Positions 25,501 to 37,455 are shown, numbered from the stretch's first letter. The stretch: 64,000 bases of DNA from Onchocerca volvulus (GCA_000499405.2 HG738138.1:16345054-16409053); one strand, 5' to 3'. Program-made: numbers and translations. The notes: generated from the sequence alone by a model not told the origin.

Positions 25501-28500
25501 GAAATGATCACCAAATTCATTCATGTGGCAAAGGTTTGTCACTGCCGGTATTAAATCACTTTCAGAAATTATTCAATTTCCAATTTCCAAAATCAGAAAG
25601 TATAAATATTCCGAACTATTTCTATAGTTTCGTTTCTTTTCTAATTATTTGTGGATTCCGATTTTATTCTATCTTCCATCCTCCATCTTTTTTTTTATCT
25701 CACATTTCCGTTTAAAAATTTCCTATAACTCCATGGTTATTAATGAATGTTATACAAAGAAATTATTTTGTAAATAATCGAAATTGCTTGCAAATAGAAA
25801 AATATGAACATAATGTAAAAAAAGAAAAAAAATTTGCTAGTTTCATTAATAACTATATAAATTATGTCTTATCAAAATATCTATAATATGTTTTCAAGCA
25901 CTACGCTATTTAATATAATAAAGAACCAAGGATTTCAATATTTATTCTTTTCTCAAATCTTGTATGGCTCTTAATAATTCATTTATCATATTTTGTTTAT
26001 TGCAGTGCCTCAGGCGATTGAATAATTTTAATACTTTAATGGCTGTCGTTGGTGGCTTAACGCATAGTAACATTGCTCGATTAGCAAAAACATCATCTGC
26101 TTTATCAAATGAATTGAGAAAGGTCTGTTTTATTATCATTTTATGTGTAATCAACGTAATTAGCATTCTTAATTTAATAAATTCAATTCTTTATTTATAT
26201 ATTTTGTTTTTCCCTTTTATTTACTTGTTCTGTTTTTTGCTTATTTATAATAAACTTCAAATATCCTTTCGCCGTCGAAGGTTACAATGAAATTCATGAT
26301 TTCATTATGCGTCACAAAAAAAGCTTGAACAGACAGTTTTAAAAATTAGATCGAATGAATTGATAGAAAAACCAGTGCTTATTCTTCAAAACAACTATAG
26401 CTTATTCTAACTTACGACAGTATTTAGTAAAAACAAATTTCATCGAATTCTTAATCGTTTGTAGATTATACAGAAATTATTATTCTCCCCAAAAATCATT
26501 TTTCGTCATAATGGTATGTGACAATTTATTATTAATGAAAGTTCTTAATTAATTAAAAATTTCTTTTCCATCCCTTTATATATTAGAACTTTGAGATTTT
26601 AACCATTTTTAATAACATAATATATGTTTTTTTAATTATGCTAATGTTTATTTTTCATATAAATTATACATTTTATATATCCTTTTAAAGACATTGAAAC
26701 TTCAGATTAGAAATAATTTTCTAATTTACAATAATTATATTCAGTTCATGTTACTATTCATATTCATATTTGTGACCATACGTAACGATGGTCTGTGTAA
26801 CATGCAGAAAATTTCAGGATCTCAATCATTTCACTCAACTTCTTTCGTCAGCTTCAAATTTTGCTTGTTATCGCAAAGCACTGAATGAGAGCTCGGGATC
26901 CTTCTGCATTCCAATCATGTAATTTTTCATATTCTCTTCTTTAATATTTAATTAGTGTACAAGATATCCTTGCCTTTGCATTCATAATATGAAGTTAATT
27001 TTGCAACTTCTCTACGATATTCATTTCCTAATCATAATACTCGATTGGTTATCATATGTTTAGTAATATATTACAATACTGTAACATATTGCAGCAAAAT
27101 GTTAATAAACTATAATAACTATTGTATCACAGTAACATATTACGATATAGTGATATATTATAGCAATATATTATAACACAATATATTATAATGCTATAAT
27201 ATATTATCCTATTATAATACAGTATTGAATCGGTTATCATATTGTTTAAATAATTTACTTTACTGTTAATTGGAATTCGAAAAACTTTTCATGCATCTCA
27301 GTAAAATCACTTCTGCTATCTATCATTTTCCACATTATTCATTTCGACCGCATTATAACTAAATACTTGATAGGTTTTGAATTAATTTCCAAATGAAAAT
27401 TGACCACCAAGTTACTTTGCTTGATTCAACTGTTGATCAAAACACAACTAGTTAGGTCAGCCTGGCGTTAATCAATCAACAAAAGCATTTTTTCGATTTA
27501 CCTGAAGTTCAGATTGCGTGTGAAAATATCTCACATCATGCATTCACTTCAAGACACCTTATCTCCTGGGATTAATTTCTTAATATTTCGGATTAAAATC
27601 ATCTGGACATCAAGATGCAACATTCCTTATAGATTGTTCGAAATATTTTCTCAAGTAATTTTCAACAGTTATTATTCATAGCCGATGGTCATTTGCAGGG
27701 GTGTCCATTTAAAGGACTTGATAAGTATGCTAATAAAAAATCAAGAATCAAAACATTACCGCCTTATTTCATGTCGAAAAATTCCGTATTTAGCGGTTCA
27801 TTTATCACATTTTATCAATTTTAATCGTACTCCTCACAATTTTCCGGATGCTAACATTGATCTCATTGATACGCTCAAGGTATGACGATCTTTTTTTACT
27901 TCCATATTTTATTGAAATCCAATTCTAATTCTCTAAATTTTTGGATTAAATACAAAAAAAGAAATATATAAGCAAAATTCCTGAAGAATCGGATATTCTT
28001 TGTGTTTTTGCAAATGTATGGTATCAGATTAAATTTACTGTGATTAACTTCCTTTCTCTCTTTTCCATTTTTAAATAGTGATATTAGTTTGTAGGTTTCA
28101 TTGGATATCAGGTATAATGAAGATGATATATATCGCCTTTCTTTAGAGCATGAACCTCGTACACTTCTCAGCGTAAGTTTAGAAATTGAAAGTATCAGCA
28201 AAAAACAAATAAATAAATAAGCAATTGAAAAAATGACAAAAGATGATTACTTATAAATATCATTTTAAAAAAAGAAGTTGTAAATAATAAAATTACTGAC
28301 TTATTCCAAGTATCACCGGGAACATCGGAGAAGATTCGATAAACTGAATGTTTCTTATGCATATATTAAATAACTGTCAATTTTTTCAATTGCAGTTTCA
28401 AAGTTCAACAAAATCGGTACTATTTGCGGATTGGGCATCGGGTGTGAGTAGTACGTTGGATTCAGAAACTGTTAAAAAACATACTAGTGCAATGGTGGAA

Positions 28501-31500
28501 GCTGTGTTTAAAAATTATGATCACAATAAGGATGGTTCCATTTCTCAAAGTGAATTTCAACAAATTTCAACTAATTTCCCATTCATTGCTTCTTTTGAAA
28601 CTATCGATACTGACAAGTAATGTTTTTATCTCTTCTATATCCACTTATTATTCATTTCTTACGAAAAAATCTGAAATTGAAGATAAAAAGAAGAGGAAGA
28701 AGAAAAGGGTTGAGAAGAAAGCGCTTGTTTTGAATAATCTTAGAACAATTTTCTAAAACTTCCTTTTGTCGTGAAAGTGATTTGTGAAAGCTATTTGTTG
28801 GGGATTTGAACTTGGATGATTATGTTGTGTATTGAAGTCCTTGATGTGACGAATTTTATTTGCTGCAAATACGCTACACAGTGAATTGATGAATATCGAT
28901 AATTTGGATTTCTTTTTGATAGTAGGGAAGTTATCTTCGAGTTAATGGTATTGGGAATTAATAGAGCTTGATAAAGTTTGGAATACCAGTCACTCGTCGA
29001 ATACCAGTCAGAGCAAAGGCTTGAATGTTCTGACCGATCAGAGCAAAGAATTGAATGAGTCCCTTCGCATAAGAACTCTTTTTATAGTAAAGTTGTTTAC
29101 TACATTTGAACCCTAATACAGTTTACAACATGTTGACTTTAGTACAAAAGGATCGTATTTTTTACTTGTCAGCTGTAGCATAATTTACATGTTGGCACAA
29201 CACTGAGGATATTGTTTACTCCATGTTATCCTAGCACAACAAAATTTACAGTATGTTTTTTGTAGCGTAAAAGTCAAAAGTTTGCTTGTACCAAATATTT
29301 CTATAATACAAAGATTTTCGATTATTTCGTCCTCGATTATTTCGTCATTTTTATATTCCAAAAAGAAAGAAAAAATATTTCGGTTTTTCCACCTTTCAAT
29401 TCTTCCAAAAGATCAATTTATTGAACAGAATTAAATTCGAACTTTTATTATTAAATTAATTTCTATATATATGTTTCATTGCTACTAGATAAAATATTAA
29501 CACTGGGATTTTGAATTTAAAACTGAAAATTTTTTGAAAGAATACCTTGCTGATAAGGAATGGAACATCTGGAAATATTGATGTGACCAAGATCGAATAT
29601 GTTATGAATATCGCAGTATAGGGAATGGTTTTAAAAATTTAATCATAAAATTTTACTTATAGTGTGCTGATGTGCGGATTCGTGTATCACAAAATACGAA
29701 ATAACTCAAATTATTCAAGAAATTTTAAATATTTGAGAAAAGAAGGATAATAAAATAAGCAAACATTGGGTTAAATGTATGGATTCATACCGAATCACTT
29801 ACGTGAAAAATCTGAAGAAACTATGCAACAATATTCTTTGGTTGACCTTAATTGTTTTAACAAATGATCCGTTTTAGTATCGTCTCAAAACTTTGAAGAC
29901 GTCAAAAAAGTTCCTTAATTAATTGCTTACTTATTAGACCAAATAGAGAGCACTTGAATAATATTTAAATTTTTGCAGGGATGGATTTATTAGTAAATCT
30001 GAAATGAATGCTTACTTTATCAAAATTTGCAAGCAATCAATAGATTTCCGTCGTGAATTTCAACATAATTTTCATGAAACAACTTTCTTGACACCAACAA
30101 TATGTGCTCATTGTGACAAATTAGTAAGTTATAAAAAAAAAGAACTTGCTGGTTGACCAATACTAGTATTTGTTAATATTAAATATAATCCGTAGATTAC
30201 GCTAAGTCTTTTATTTTTTTAAATAATAATTCCAAAGGTCTATCGTTGTTAGGATTATGTATTAGATGTACTTGAATTATCCTTTTTCCCGAAAATGTTT
30301 TTTCCATTTTAGTTTTATCGTTTTAATCGTAGAATCGATTGTTATAATTAAAACGAATAACTTTGGTTAGAAATTTGAGATGATATTTTTTGTAGTATCT
30401 CTTATATTACTTGAATTTCTTGCAGTTATGGGGTATAATTCGGCAGGGTTTCAAATGTCATGATTGTGGACTTACTGTACATCGAACCTGTAGAGGTAGT
30501 GTCGTTGTAGAATGTCGTCGAATCAATAACTGGAAAACTGCAACAACGGAATCAGTAAAAACGAGCCGGAAACTTTTACCTGGCATCAAGTGTGTTTTAA
30601 ATATTCAAAATTCCAACTCATAATTTCAATTTCGATTTCAATTTTAATCCAAAAATCAGAAACTTAGCAAAATAAGTTTCGAATTACATTTGATTGTTCT
30701 CATGCTCCCATTATCGAGACCTTACCAACTTTTAGGTTGGACGGAGCGATTTGACGGCTGTTGCTGTGGACTACGTTTGAGAGGCTTCCGTATGTTCGAC
30801 GTCCGGTACGGCGTCGCAATTGGTAGAAGCAATTCACTGAATACTATCAGGACCGAAACAGTCCTGATAGTATTCGCATATGCGTTAGCAAAAGAAAAAT
30901 CACTAAGTTGACGAGGTTACAACGCATTTCTTCTCCCTTCGTCATCTTCTTTCCTTTTATTCCCTTATCGAGTCGGAGATTTCGTAACTTTTGTAGTTTG
31001 CTTTCTGATCTAATAACTTTTTAATGTGAAATATTTGTTTTTCTTTTCTTTTTTCTTTGTCATTATATCTGGAAATATTTGCTTTCTGAGCAAAACTTTT
31101 ATTATTTCCAGATCAATTTCCCGATTACGAACAACTAGTTCCATGTCAGAACGTGATCAAACAAATGATATGACTACAGAATGTTTCGCATCCGCAGCAT
31201 GCAAAACGTTATTGCATTTACGACCTCATTCAAAAACGAATCGTGTTAATTCGGATACAGATTGTAATTATCGGTAAGTTCTTTTGCAATTTGCTGAAAT
31301 AACCGTTATTATTTGATTCATAATTAAAGACTGACTAATTAACTGTTGGAATTATTTTGCAACAATGTTCTCAATTTGCATACTATCATACGATATTCTG
31401 CTTCCATTTAATGAAAAATCATTAGTTACATCGGTGAATATTGTATTTAATTTTCATATTACAAATTTGGCATGATTTCTTCGAATCAAGAGATTATAGA

Positions 31501-31643
31501 TCGTTTTAAGGGTAGAAAGTTCACTTGAATCACCGAATACAGATGTGATGCCATCTTTGGCATGCGAAGAAGTATTCGAAGATGAATCTTCACGCAGCTC
31601 ACATATTTCCGAAATGAATGATCTCAGTAGTACTTTACGGTGA
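22510..31643 (+). CDS. rgef-1: Ras guanyl-releasing protein (RasGRP/RGEF-1): REM, CDC25, EF-hands, C1
   Basis: Calcium- and diacylglycerol-responsive GDP/GTP exchange factor for Ras/Rap GTPases; in C. elegans the orthologue acts in neurons. Exons: 22510-22635, 23925-24100, 24686-24827, 24938-25018, 25441-25533, 26006-26122, 26818-26918, 27699-27879, 28095-28172, 28396-28616, 29979-30123, 30426-30589, 31112-31273 and 31511-31643. Together they give 639 codons plus stop, all phases agreeing. REM is at ~1-100 ([10 protein letters not shown]). CDC25 is at ~115-365, with [16 protein letters not shown] and [14 protein letters not shown]-hand 1 is [13 protein letters not shown] (~407) and EF-hand 2 is [12 protein letters not shown] (~436). 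The C1 domain (~469-518) shows the complete H-X12-C-X2-C-X13-C-X2-C-X4-H-X2-C-X7-C pattern. The serine-rich tail ends with STLR and TGA and is shorter than in mammalian RasGRP1. The ATG at 22510 follows a TTTTTAG acceptor, but the REM domain seems to begin early, so an upstream exon may exist. Confidence 0.95.
27060..27232 (+). repeat. Irregular AT repeat (AATATATTA-like units)
   Basis: The block is built from variants of ATATATTA, AACATATTACA and TATAATA separated by a few bases, inside an intron of the RGEF gene. It is almost pure A/T with occasional C or G. It looks like a degenerate microsatellite. Confidence 0.6.
28985..29068 (+). repeat. Short imperfect tandem repeats in an RGEF intron
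   Basis: GAATACCAGTCA occurs twice (about 28982 and 29000). CAGAGCAAAG followed by a TTGAATG end also occurs twice (about 29010 and 29039). They are local duplications only and no coding is seen. Confidence 0.6.
30797..30875 (+). other. Cluster of three consecutive hairpins in a GC-richer intron segment
   Basis: Within the intron 30590-31111, about 30700-30900 is clearly less AT-rich than normal. It folds into CGACG/CGTCG with inner CCG/CGG (30797-30816), then AATTG/CAATT (30818-30834), then a perfect 15-bp stem GAATACTATCAGGAC/GTCCTGATAGTATTC with a 7-base loop (30839-30875). It may be an intron-encoded structured RNA or the core of a small inserted element. There is no family match by eye. 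Confidence 0.55.
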
Positions 31644-33215
31644 AAACAAGAATGTTTATTGCTTCTATATCTTATTCAATTGATTTTGAATGATACTGAT
31701 AGTTTCATTTCAGTTTAATTTTTTGCAAAATTAGTTTTTACATAGTAAATGAAGGAAAAAAGATTGTTTTCTGGATTATTATTTATACTTACTAAGTAAA
31801 ATGATTACTGTTTTCTACCAGTGCAAGCTTCAATGAGCCAGGTATTTCAGTAATTTATCAAATTTCATCAAATCATGCCTAAATTCAAATCTACTAAAAC
31901 ATGTCTACGATCCTATTCATCAGATCAATATGTTTATTAACGGAAGTTTATTAGGCAGCATCATTTGTTGATCCTTTTCATTCAGAAAGACGGATATTTT
32001 TAGTTTCAACCTGCTAATTACTCGTTATGAAAAAGAGTTTCGCAGTTCTACTGATCTGGAAGTAACGAGTAATCAGCAGGTTTTATTTTCTAATTTTAAG
32101 TCGAAATAATGTTAAATCTGCGATTACAATTTGATATGTAATTTAAAATACATGTTGTCATTTATTACGGGTATATTTTTGAATTAATTTTTTCATTCTC
32201 TTATTCCATGGTATTGATTTCGTTTCAAATCATTATTTTTGGTAAAAACTTTAAAAAACTGCGCTCCGTATGGGTATCAGCAGTTGGTGACACATTGTTT
32301 ATGGTACTTAATAATATCAGGAATTTCCAGGATTCCGAAATATAGTGGATAATTGAAATTCATACTAGGAATTAGCATCTAGAATTCTTTTGTGATATTT
32401 CTTGAGCAACAGGCTCGCATCAACAATAGTAAATCTTATCCGAAAAAAACAGTAAATCTTATCCAAATTTTGAATCGATAAATGGCCGTGACGAAATTAA
32501 GAAAGAGGATGTGGTGAGGGGAAAAAAGCTTTGTCTAATTATGAGTCACTCTAATTAATAAGTTGATTTTAGGCATGATCGGACAGCTTGCAGCGTAAAT
32601 AGTCATGCCTGTGCTTACAAAGCATTGGTTATCGATTTTTTTCAAAAAAATTATTTAAAAAAAATTCATTTTCCTTATACAGAATGACACGGAACAAATG
32701 ATACCTTCCAAAAAAGCAAATTAAATTTGTTTTATTCAATATATTATTAAAATAAATTTTTGTTTTTCTGGATTGAATTTTTTACATGGATGTGCAAATT
32801 TATTTTTCTTTATCAGATTTCAAATTAGGGAATTAAATAATGGAAATGTATTGAGGGTGTTTTTCTCCATTCGTTCTAAAGTATCAAACTGTTCATTTTC
32901 GGAATTTCATCTGAAGATTAAGTAGTTTGATAATAAAAGAAAGAAATCAGAAAAAAGGGCAGATACTAAAATAAATTTGATCCGAAATGATCAGATGATA
33001 TTAGATATTAGACTTCGCTGAGTTCGGTAAAAGTTGAGATTTGAAGCTGCTATTGATAATGGTCACTCATGATGATGACATGAGGAATGAGAAAAAGACA
33101 AAAAGTGAAGAAGTCTGACCAGTGGTGTGTAACCTCTGGTCACTGGTTCAGCTAAAATAGGCGGTTTTCGGAAGAGGGAAGGTAGCATAAACAAGTAGTA
33201 TTCATTATCGATTCA
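31644..33215. other. Intergenic region
   Basis: 3' UTR of the RGEF gene followed by AT-rich DNA. The only structure seen is the inverted repeat at 32008-32082, listed separately. No open frame here could be joined to a neighbour. Confidence 0.6.
32008..32082. repeat. 20-bp inverted repeat with 35-base loop
   Basis: Arm AACCTGCTAATTACTCGTTA (32008-32027) is complementary to 32063-32082 except at one position. The loop contains no further strong pairing. The size (75 bases) is compatible with a microRNA precursor or with the two ends of a tiny foldback element. Confidence 0.6.
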
Positions 33216-33996
33216 ATGAATACGTTTGTTTCGATATCGCTGTTTATCTTCCTGAATTGTTCCTTCCTCGGTCGATCCGAAATTTGCTATCGATGTGCTA
33301 ATGAATTCATTGTTATGGTTAGATCTTTTCCTTTTTTGAATTTATTTTAAACGAACCATATTGACAAGGTAAATGTCAAGCGAGAAATTGTTTTTAGCTT
33401 GCTAAAATTGGACTTTAACATTTTATAAAATAAATGGATAATAGCCTATTTTATGCTGCTACGAAATGCCCGATTGATTACTTGAAGGTCGACTTATCAA
33501 AATTGGTAAATTAATTAATTTTCGTTAAAATTTTCAGTATTGGGGACATTTTCTTCCGATACAAGCAGAAGATGAATTAGTTGCCGACTCGATATGTATT
33601 AAAATTGATGAAAGATTAGAAGAAGTACGATGTGTTGGCCCATGTCTAACATTGAATGTTACTATTGGTGAAGGTAACAGAAGTCGAGCTATAGGTATCC
33701 ATTACTTCCTTCCATCGATGACGAATTAAATTCATGCAAAGATATGGTGCTATAAGATTTTGAATTCCTCCAGTGGTGTAGGGATTTTTTAAAGGATTAA
33801 TGAAAAAATAATCAAGTTTTCGAAAACGAATTATGAAACAAATCGAAAAAAGTCATTCCTGACAGTTAGGCAGGAAGAATAAACGGAGAAAAAACTGGAA
33901 ATTTTCGTCAAATCGGATTTGTGAAGATAGTAAATTTCTGACGATACTGGGATCAAGCATAAAGCATAGAATATATATGATAATCGAGAGTTTTTT

Positions 33997-34034
<38 letters not shown>

Positions 34035-34343
34035 GGAATGATGCGAGATTGCCAGAAAAAGTACTTCAGTCGAGACTCGGATAATGGTGGAGGAAATCGT
34101 AGGTGTCGGAATCAAACTATCAAAATTCGTCAACATTTACTGAATGCCGAATATTGTTTTTGTTTGGGTAGTTACTGTAATGGTGATGGTAATCCATTGG
34201 AAAGATCAATAGATGAATTTCGGAAAATACCGAAATATGCAAAAATTCGTCATTATCAATGGAATGGTACTAGCATTGGCTGGTCTTTATGGAGTATTCA
34301 ATATTTGGTGCTTATTTATGTAGTATGTCTGAATTTCGTTTAG
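33216..34343 (+). CDS. Secreted Ly6/uPAR-like (three-finger) protein, probably GPI-anchored
   Basis: Three exons, 33216-33317, 33538-33694 and 34036-34343, join in frame to 188 codons plus stop. The first ~20 residues form a signal peptide (FVSISLFIFLNCSFLG). The mature part begins EICYRC, has CVGPC and CQKKY in the middle and ends YCFCLGSYCN. The CYxC start and the final C-X-C-X4-CN are hallmarks of the Ly6/uPAR fold. There is an N-glycosylation site (NVT). A hydrophobic tail (WSIQYLVLIYVVCLNFV) at the extreme C terminus with nothing after it suggests GPI attachment. Ly6 proteins in invertebrates often modulate ion channels or receptors at the cell surface. The specific orthologue is not known. 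The acceptor of exon 3 sits behind an unusually long T tract (about 34001-34031). Confidence 0.75.
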
Positions 34344-35269
34344 TTGGTTTGTAGGATATTTGAGTGACATATAAAACTGTTGGATATTGTTGCACTGTTA
34401 TATGGTGACTTCGGTGGTTCCTAAATGAACCAACATGAACAAATCTTATGAACTGAAATCGGAAGCAGTATGATCTTAGATAGATGGCCGAATATGTGAC
34501 AATTTGGTAGTAAGCTAAGGAGATCAATAAACAAAAACAGAAGACTAAAAGTTTTTTTTCAATCTGAAGAAAATGAATCCATAAATGGTGAAACTGATCT
34601 TTTGCTGAAAATTTCGACCTTTGTTAGGCATATACATAAATTTGATTTTACAATCATGCAGAGAGTACTCTGTCGTCTTATTCTGAGAATTTCCCGTAAA
34701 TGTATGGGCGTTGTATTACCATCATTCCAAGGTATAAAAAGATTATTGTCGTGAAAGATATATTTTAAAAAAAGAAAAAAGAAAGATATATTTTACTTGG
34801 TTAACTGTTATAGATAATTATTCAAAGAATAATATCTTTGATGGAGAGTTTATCGATGTTCAGTTGGTTGACAATAGTTGATAAGAATATCGTACATTGT
34901 TGGGACATAGAGTTTTCTTCTTGATTACTGATAGCCGGAATACTTGTTGGGAGAATAGCAGGGATATTTTCTGGGAGATTGGTTGACAATGGAGATATGT
35001 TAGAAGAGAACTGAAGGAATATTGCTCATCGTATTACCCGAATCAGTTCTGAGCGCAAAATTCTCCAACCGATAGCAATCTTTTTTGTAGTGGGCGTTTC
35101 TTTATCAAATTCCCAACTGGAAGCATTTGCATGAATTAGTTCCCGGTATTTACTACTGAAGATAAAGCTTGATAATCGCAAAGATGAGAATTACATTAGA
35201 TATAGTACCATTCATTTGCATGCATCTTGGGTGATAAATCATATAGGAAATATTTTTTGCAATATAATG
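34344..35269. other. Intergenic region after the Ly6-like gene
   Basis: Contains the Ly6-like gene's 3' UTR on the plus strand. On the minus strand, ~35015 to ~34835 is open for about 60 codons after an acceptor-like TTCCTTCAG. It is Ser/Asn/Pro-rich (NISPLSTNLPENIPAIL) and could be a terminal exon, see the findings. Downstream remains of the thrS fragment may reach into about 35160-35269 but are too decayed to delimit. Confidence 0.4.
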
Positions 35270-35870
35270 TTTTGATTATTTGAATATATTTATGCTAAAA
35301 TTATTTCGTCTTTTCCGACAACTACGATCTTGTTTCTGTCATTTGATTCACTTCTCGGGAAAAAAAAAATTGATTTGATTTGATTATTTTACAGAAACTT
35401 TGTTGTGTCGAAATTTTGAGTATATTTCTATCAAAAGGTCGCAAATTTTTACAGTTTTAAAATAACTTATTCTACCGTATAAAAAATGTATGCATCATGC
35501 TATGTGAAGCCATATACTCGCATCAACCCATGGAATGAATCCGATTTTTCATTTCCATTGCACGTGTAAAATTCTTCTGTACTTGTTGGTAAATCATGAT
35601 AACTTCTAGTATGACAATTGAAAATCTGCATGTAACAAGGACAATTCATGAGTTTTATTGCTAACTTTTCATTCTCAAGTTCATCAACAATAAGCATATT
35701 TTCTCAAAACTTACCGCGATGCCCTGATTTCTCCCATATCTTCTTGCTTCCTAAATTGAGAGTTCGTATTTCAAAATAATCATTATCCATCAATTTTTTT
35801 CTTAAGTAAAATTCTAGAATGCTATATAAAGTATAACCCTTGTTCCGTTAATGAATACGGCTTTCTTTAT
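35270..35870 (-). pseudogene. thrS: Decayed bacterial-type threonyl-tRNA synthetase fragment (nuclear Wolbachia-like insert)
   Basis: Read on the minus strand from ~35860 down, conceptual translation follows the ThrRS catalytic core in order: [69 protein letters not shown], then IEIYSKF and KVSVK. IFN..SY.DLP and LHGLMRVRGFT are the bacterial versions. Animal cytosolic ThrRS has LMFDHRPRSWRELP and LTRVRRFQQDD instead. The frame is broken by TGA at 35704-35706, TAG at 35500-35502, further stops below 35490, and frameshifts near 35850 and 35340. The motif-2 Arg is lost (NGNE for HRNE). It cannot encode an enzyme. In a filarial genome Wolbachia is the likely donor (inference). Only about a third of the gene is present. 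Confidence 0.78.
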
Positions 35871-36965
35871 TCTCATGTCCGTGATCTACGTCATCTTCAC
35901 TGAATTTTTCGGACCGATCACTAAATTTCTGAAGAAAAAAGAAACAAATTAGCCTAACTATGCCAGAACTGCATGTGATTCACAACTTCAGATAACTAAG
36001 GAGGGAATGAATTTGAATTTTCAGATTTGAGTAAATAATAAAAGTCGATTCATTTTTTTTTCTCTCTTTGGATTGTAATCCATTGTTCCACGTTAAGGCG
36101 TCTTTAATTTTAATATGGTGGGAGTTGGGAGTGTAATATAATCATTTCACACCGAACTATTATTACAATCGGACTGTTCGGGAATGCTGTGGTCATTCGC
36201 GCTCGTTCCGTAAAATCCTTTTAAATAATTATGCACAAAAATGCTTTTCAGATGTGAATTCTTGGCATAAAAACTTTATGTAATTGAAAGCCTTTACAGA
36301 TAACTTTTTTTGTCTTAAAAATCTCAAAGAAAGATTGTCCATTTTCAAATATTTAAAAACAAAATAAATATTATAACTTCTCAACAGTTCAATTTTAAAG
36401 TGTCCAAATTTAGAAGCAAAAAGATTCCAAACTCATGAATATTAAAACTGACAGATGTAGGTATCTATCAAATGCTGCTTTTCTCGTTTTATTTGCCTAA
36501 TTTGAATAAACTATAAAATTCGGAATTTTTGTCGGGTAGCTGAATTGTAATCTCAAACAGGTACTTCGGAATCTTCTCCATTATTCATTTTTCTGTTCAG
36601 AACTTTATTCTCTTCATTTCACTATTCGATGATATCAGTCATAAACATGATTTATAAAGGACAGGTGCAATGGACATCCGATATCATGACAAGTCTGTTT
36701 TTCAAATGTTGACTTCCGAAGGAGAAGTAAAATTAATATGTTTGTCTTTTTGCTTTTTAAGAAATGCAGACAAAGCAATTTTCTCTAAAAAAGATACAAA
36801 ATTTTTCTTTTTTTTAAATTACCTTTCAAAAAATCTATAGAAGATATTTCAAACTACAATAAATCGGAAGAAATCTTTTGCTTAAAATATGATTTTGGAA
36901 AATTTTGGGGTTAGTTGCTCCGATGCAGAATCATCGCATAGTTCTATTGTGAAAACTACTTTTTT
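35871..36965. other. Intergenic region between the thrS and 18S relics
   Basis: On the minus strand, about 35930 to 35850 is open after a TTTTTTCTTCAG acceptor-like site (KFSDRSEKFSEDDVDHGHE). It may be an exon of an unresolved minus-strand gene. A short GC-richer patch sits at about 36170-36215. Nothing else is recognised. Confidence 0.4.
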
Positions 36966-36969
36966 ATGA

Positions 36970-37455
36970 AGCTTAAGGCAAATTTTCAAACAATGAATAT
37001 TATTGTTGATGATTAGTTCCTAATGATCTCGGTTCTATTTTGTTGGTTTTCTGATCTGATATGATGGTTAAGAGACGGACAGAGGCATTCGTATCGCTGC
37101 GTGACAAGTGAAATTCTTGGTCCGTAGCGAGACGTCCGACTGCGAAAGCATTTGCCAAGAATGTCTTCATTAATCAAGAATGAAACTCAAAAGTTCGAAG
37201 GCGATCAGATGCCGCACTAGTTCTAACCGTAGGCGATATCAACTAGCGTTCTGTTGGCGATAAATACGCCTTGGCGGACAACTTCCCAGAAGCGAAAGTT
37301 TTTCGGTTTCGAGGAAAGTATGTTACAAAGCCAAAATTTAAAGAAATTGATGGAAGGACACCACCAGGACTGGAGCCTGCGGCTTAAGTTGACTCAACAC
37401 GAGAAAACTCATTTGGCCCGGACAGTGTAAGGATTTACTAAGTTTCGAAAGTCTC
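36970..37455 (+). pseudogene. Degenerate partial 18S rRNA gene copy
   Basis: From about 37015 the plus strand follows nuclear small-subunit rRNA: CTCGGTTCTATTTTGTTGG, GTGAAATTCTTGG, TGCGAAAGCATTTGCCAAGA, TTCATTAATCAAGAATGAA, GGCACACC-type GGACACCACCAGGA, TGGAGCCTGCGGCTTAA, TTGACTCAACACG and GGCCCGGACA. Many point changes are present (for example ACAAGTGAAATT and TAAGTTGACTC), so it is a decayed copy. It covers roughly the central third of the ~1.75-kb 18S gene. Weak similarity continues upstream to about 36970 and downstream to about 37455. The 5' and 3' parts of 18S and the ITS and 28S are absent. It cannot be a working rRNA gene and is eukaryotic, not bacterial 16S. Confidence 0.88.

Noticed and set aside
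25942..26166. Minus-strand frame over an RGEF exon
   Set aside because: Antisense shadow of the CDC25-domain exon 26006-26122.
27060..27232. CRISPR-like or satellite array
   Set aside because: The units are irregular in length and sequence, almost pure A/T, with no constant spacer size.
35500..35697. A working 65-residue minus-strand protein
   Set aside because: It is only the stretch between two stops inside the decayed thrS frame. Conserved ThrRS blocks continue on both sides.
37015..37440. Bacterial 16S rRNA carried with the Wolbachia-like insert
   Set aside because: The conserved stretches (GTGAAATTCTTGG, TTCATTAATCAAGAA, GGCCCGGACA) are those of eukaryotic 18S.
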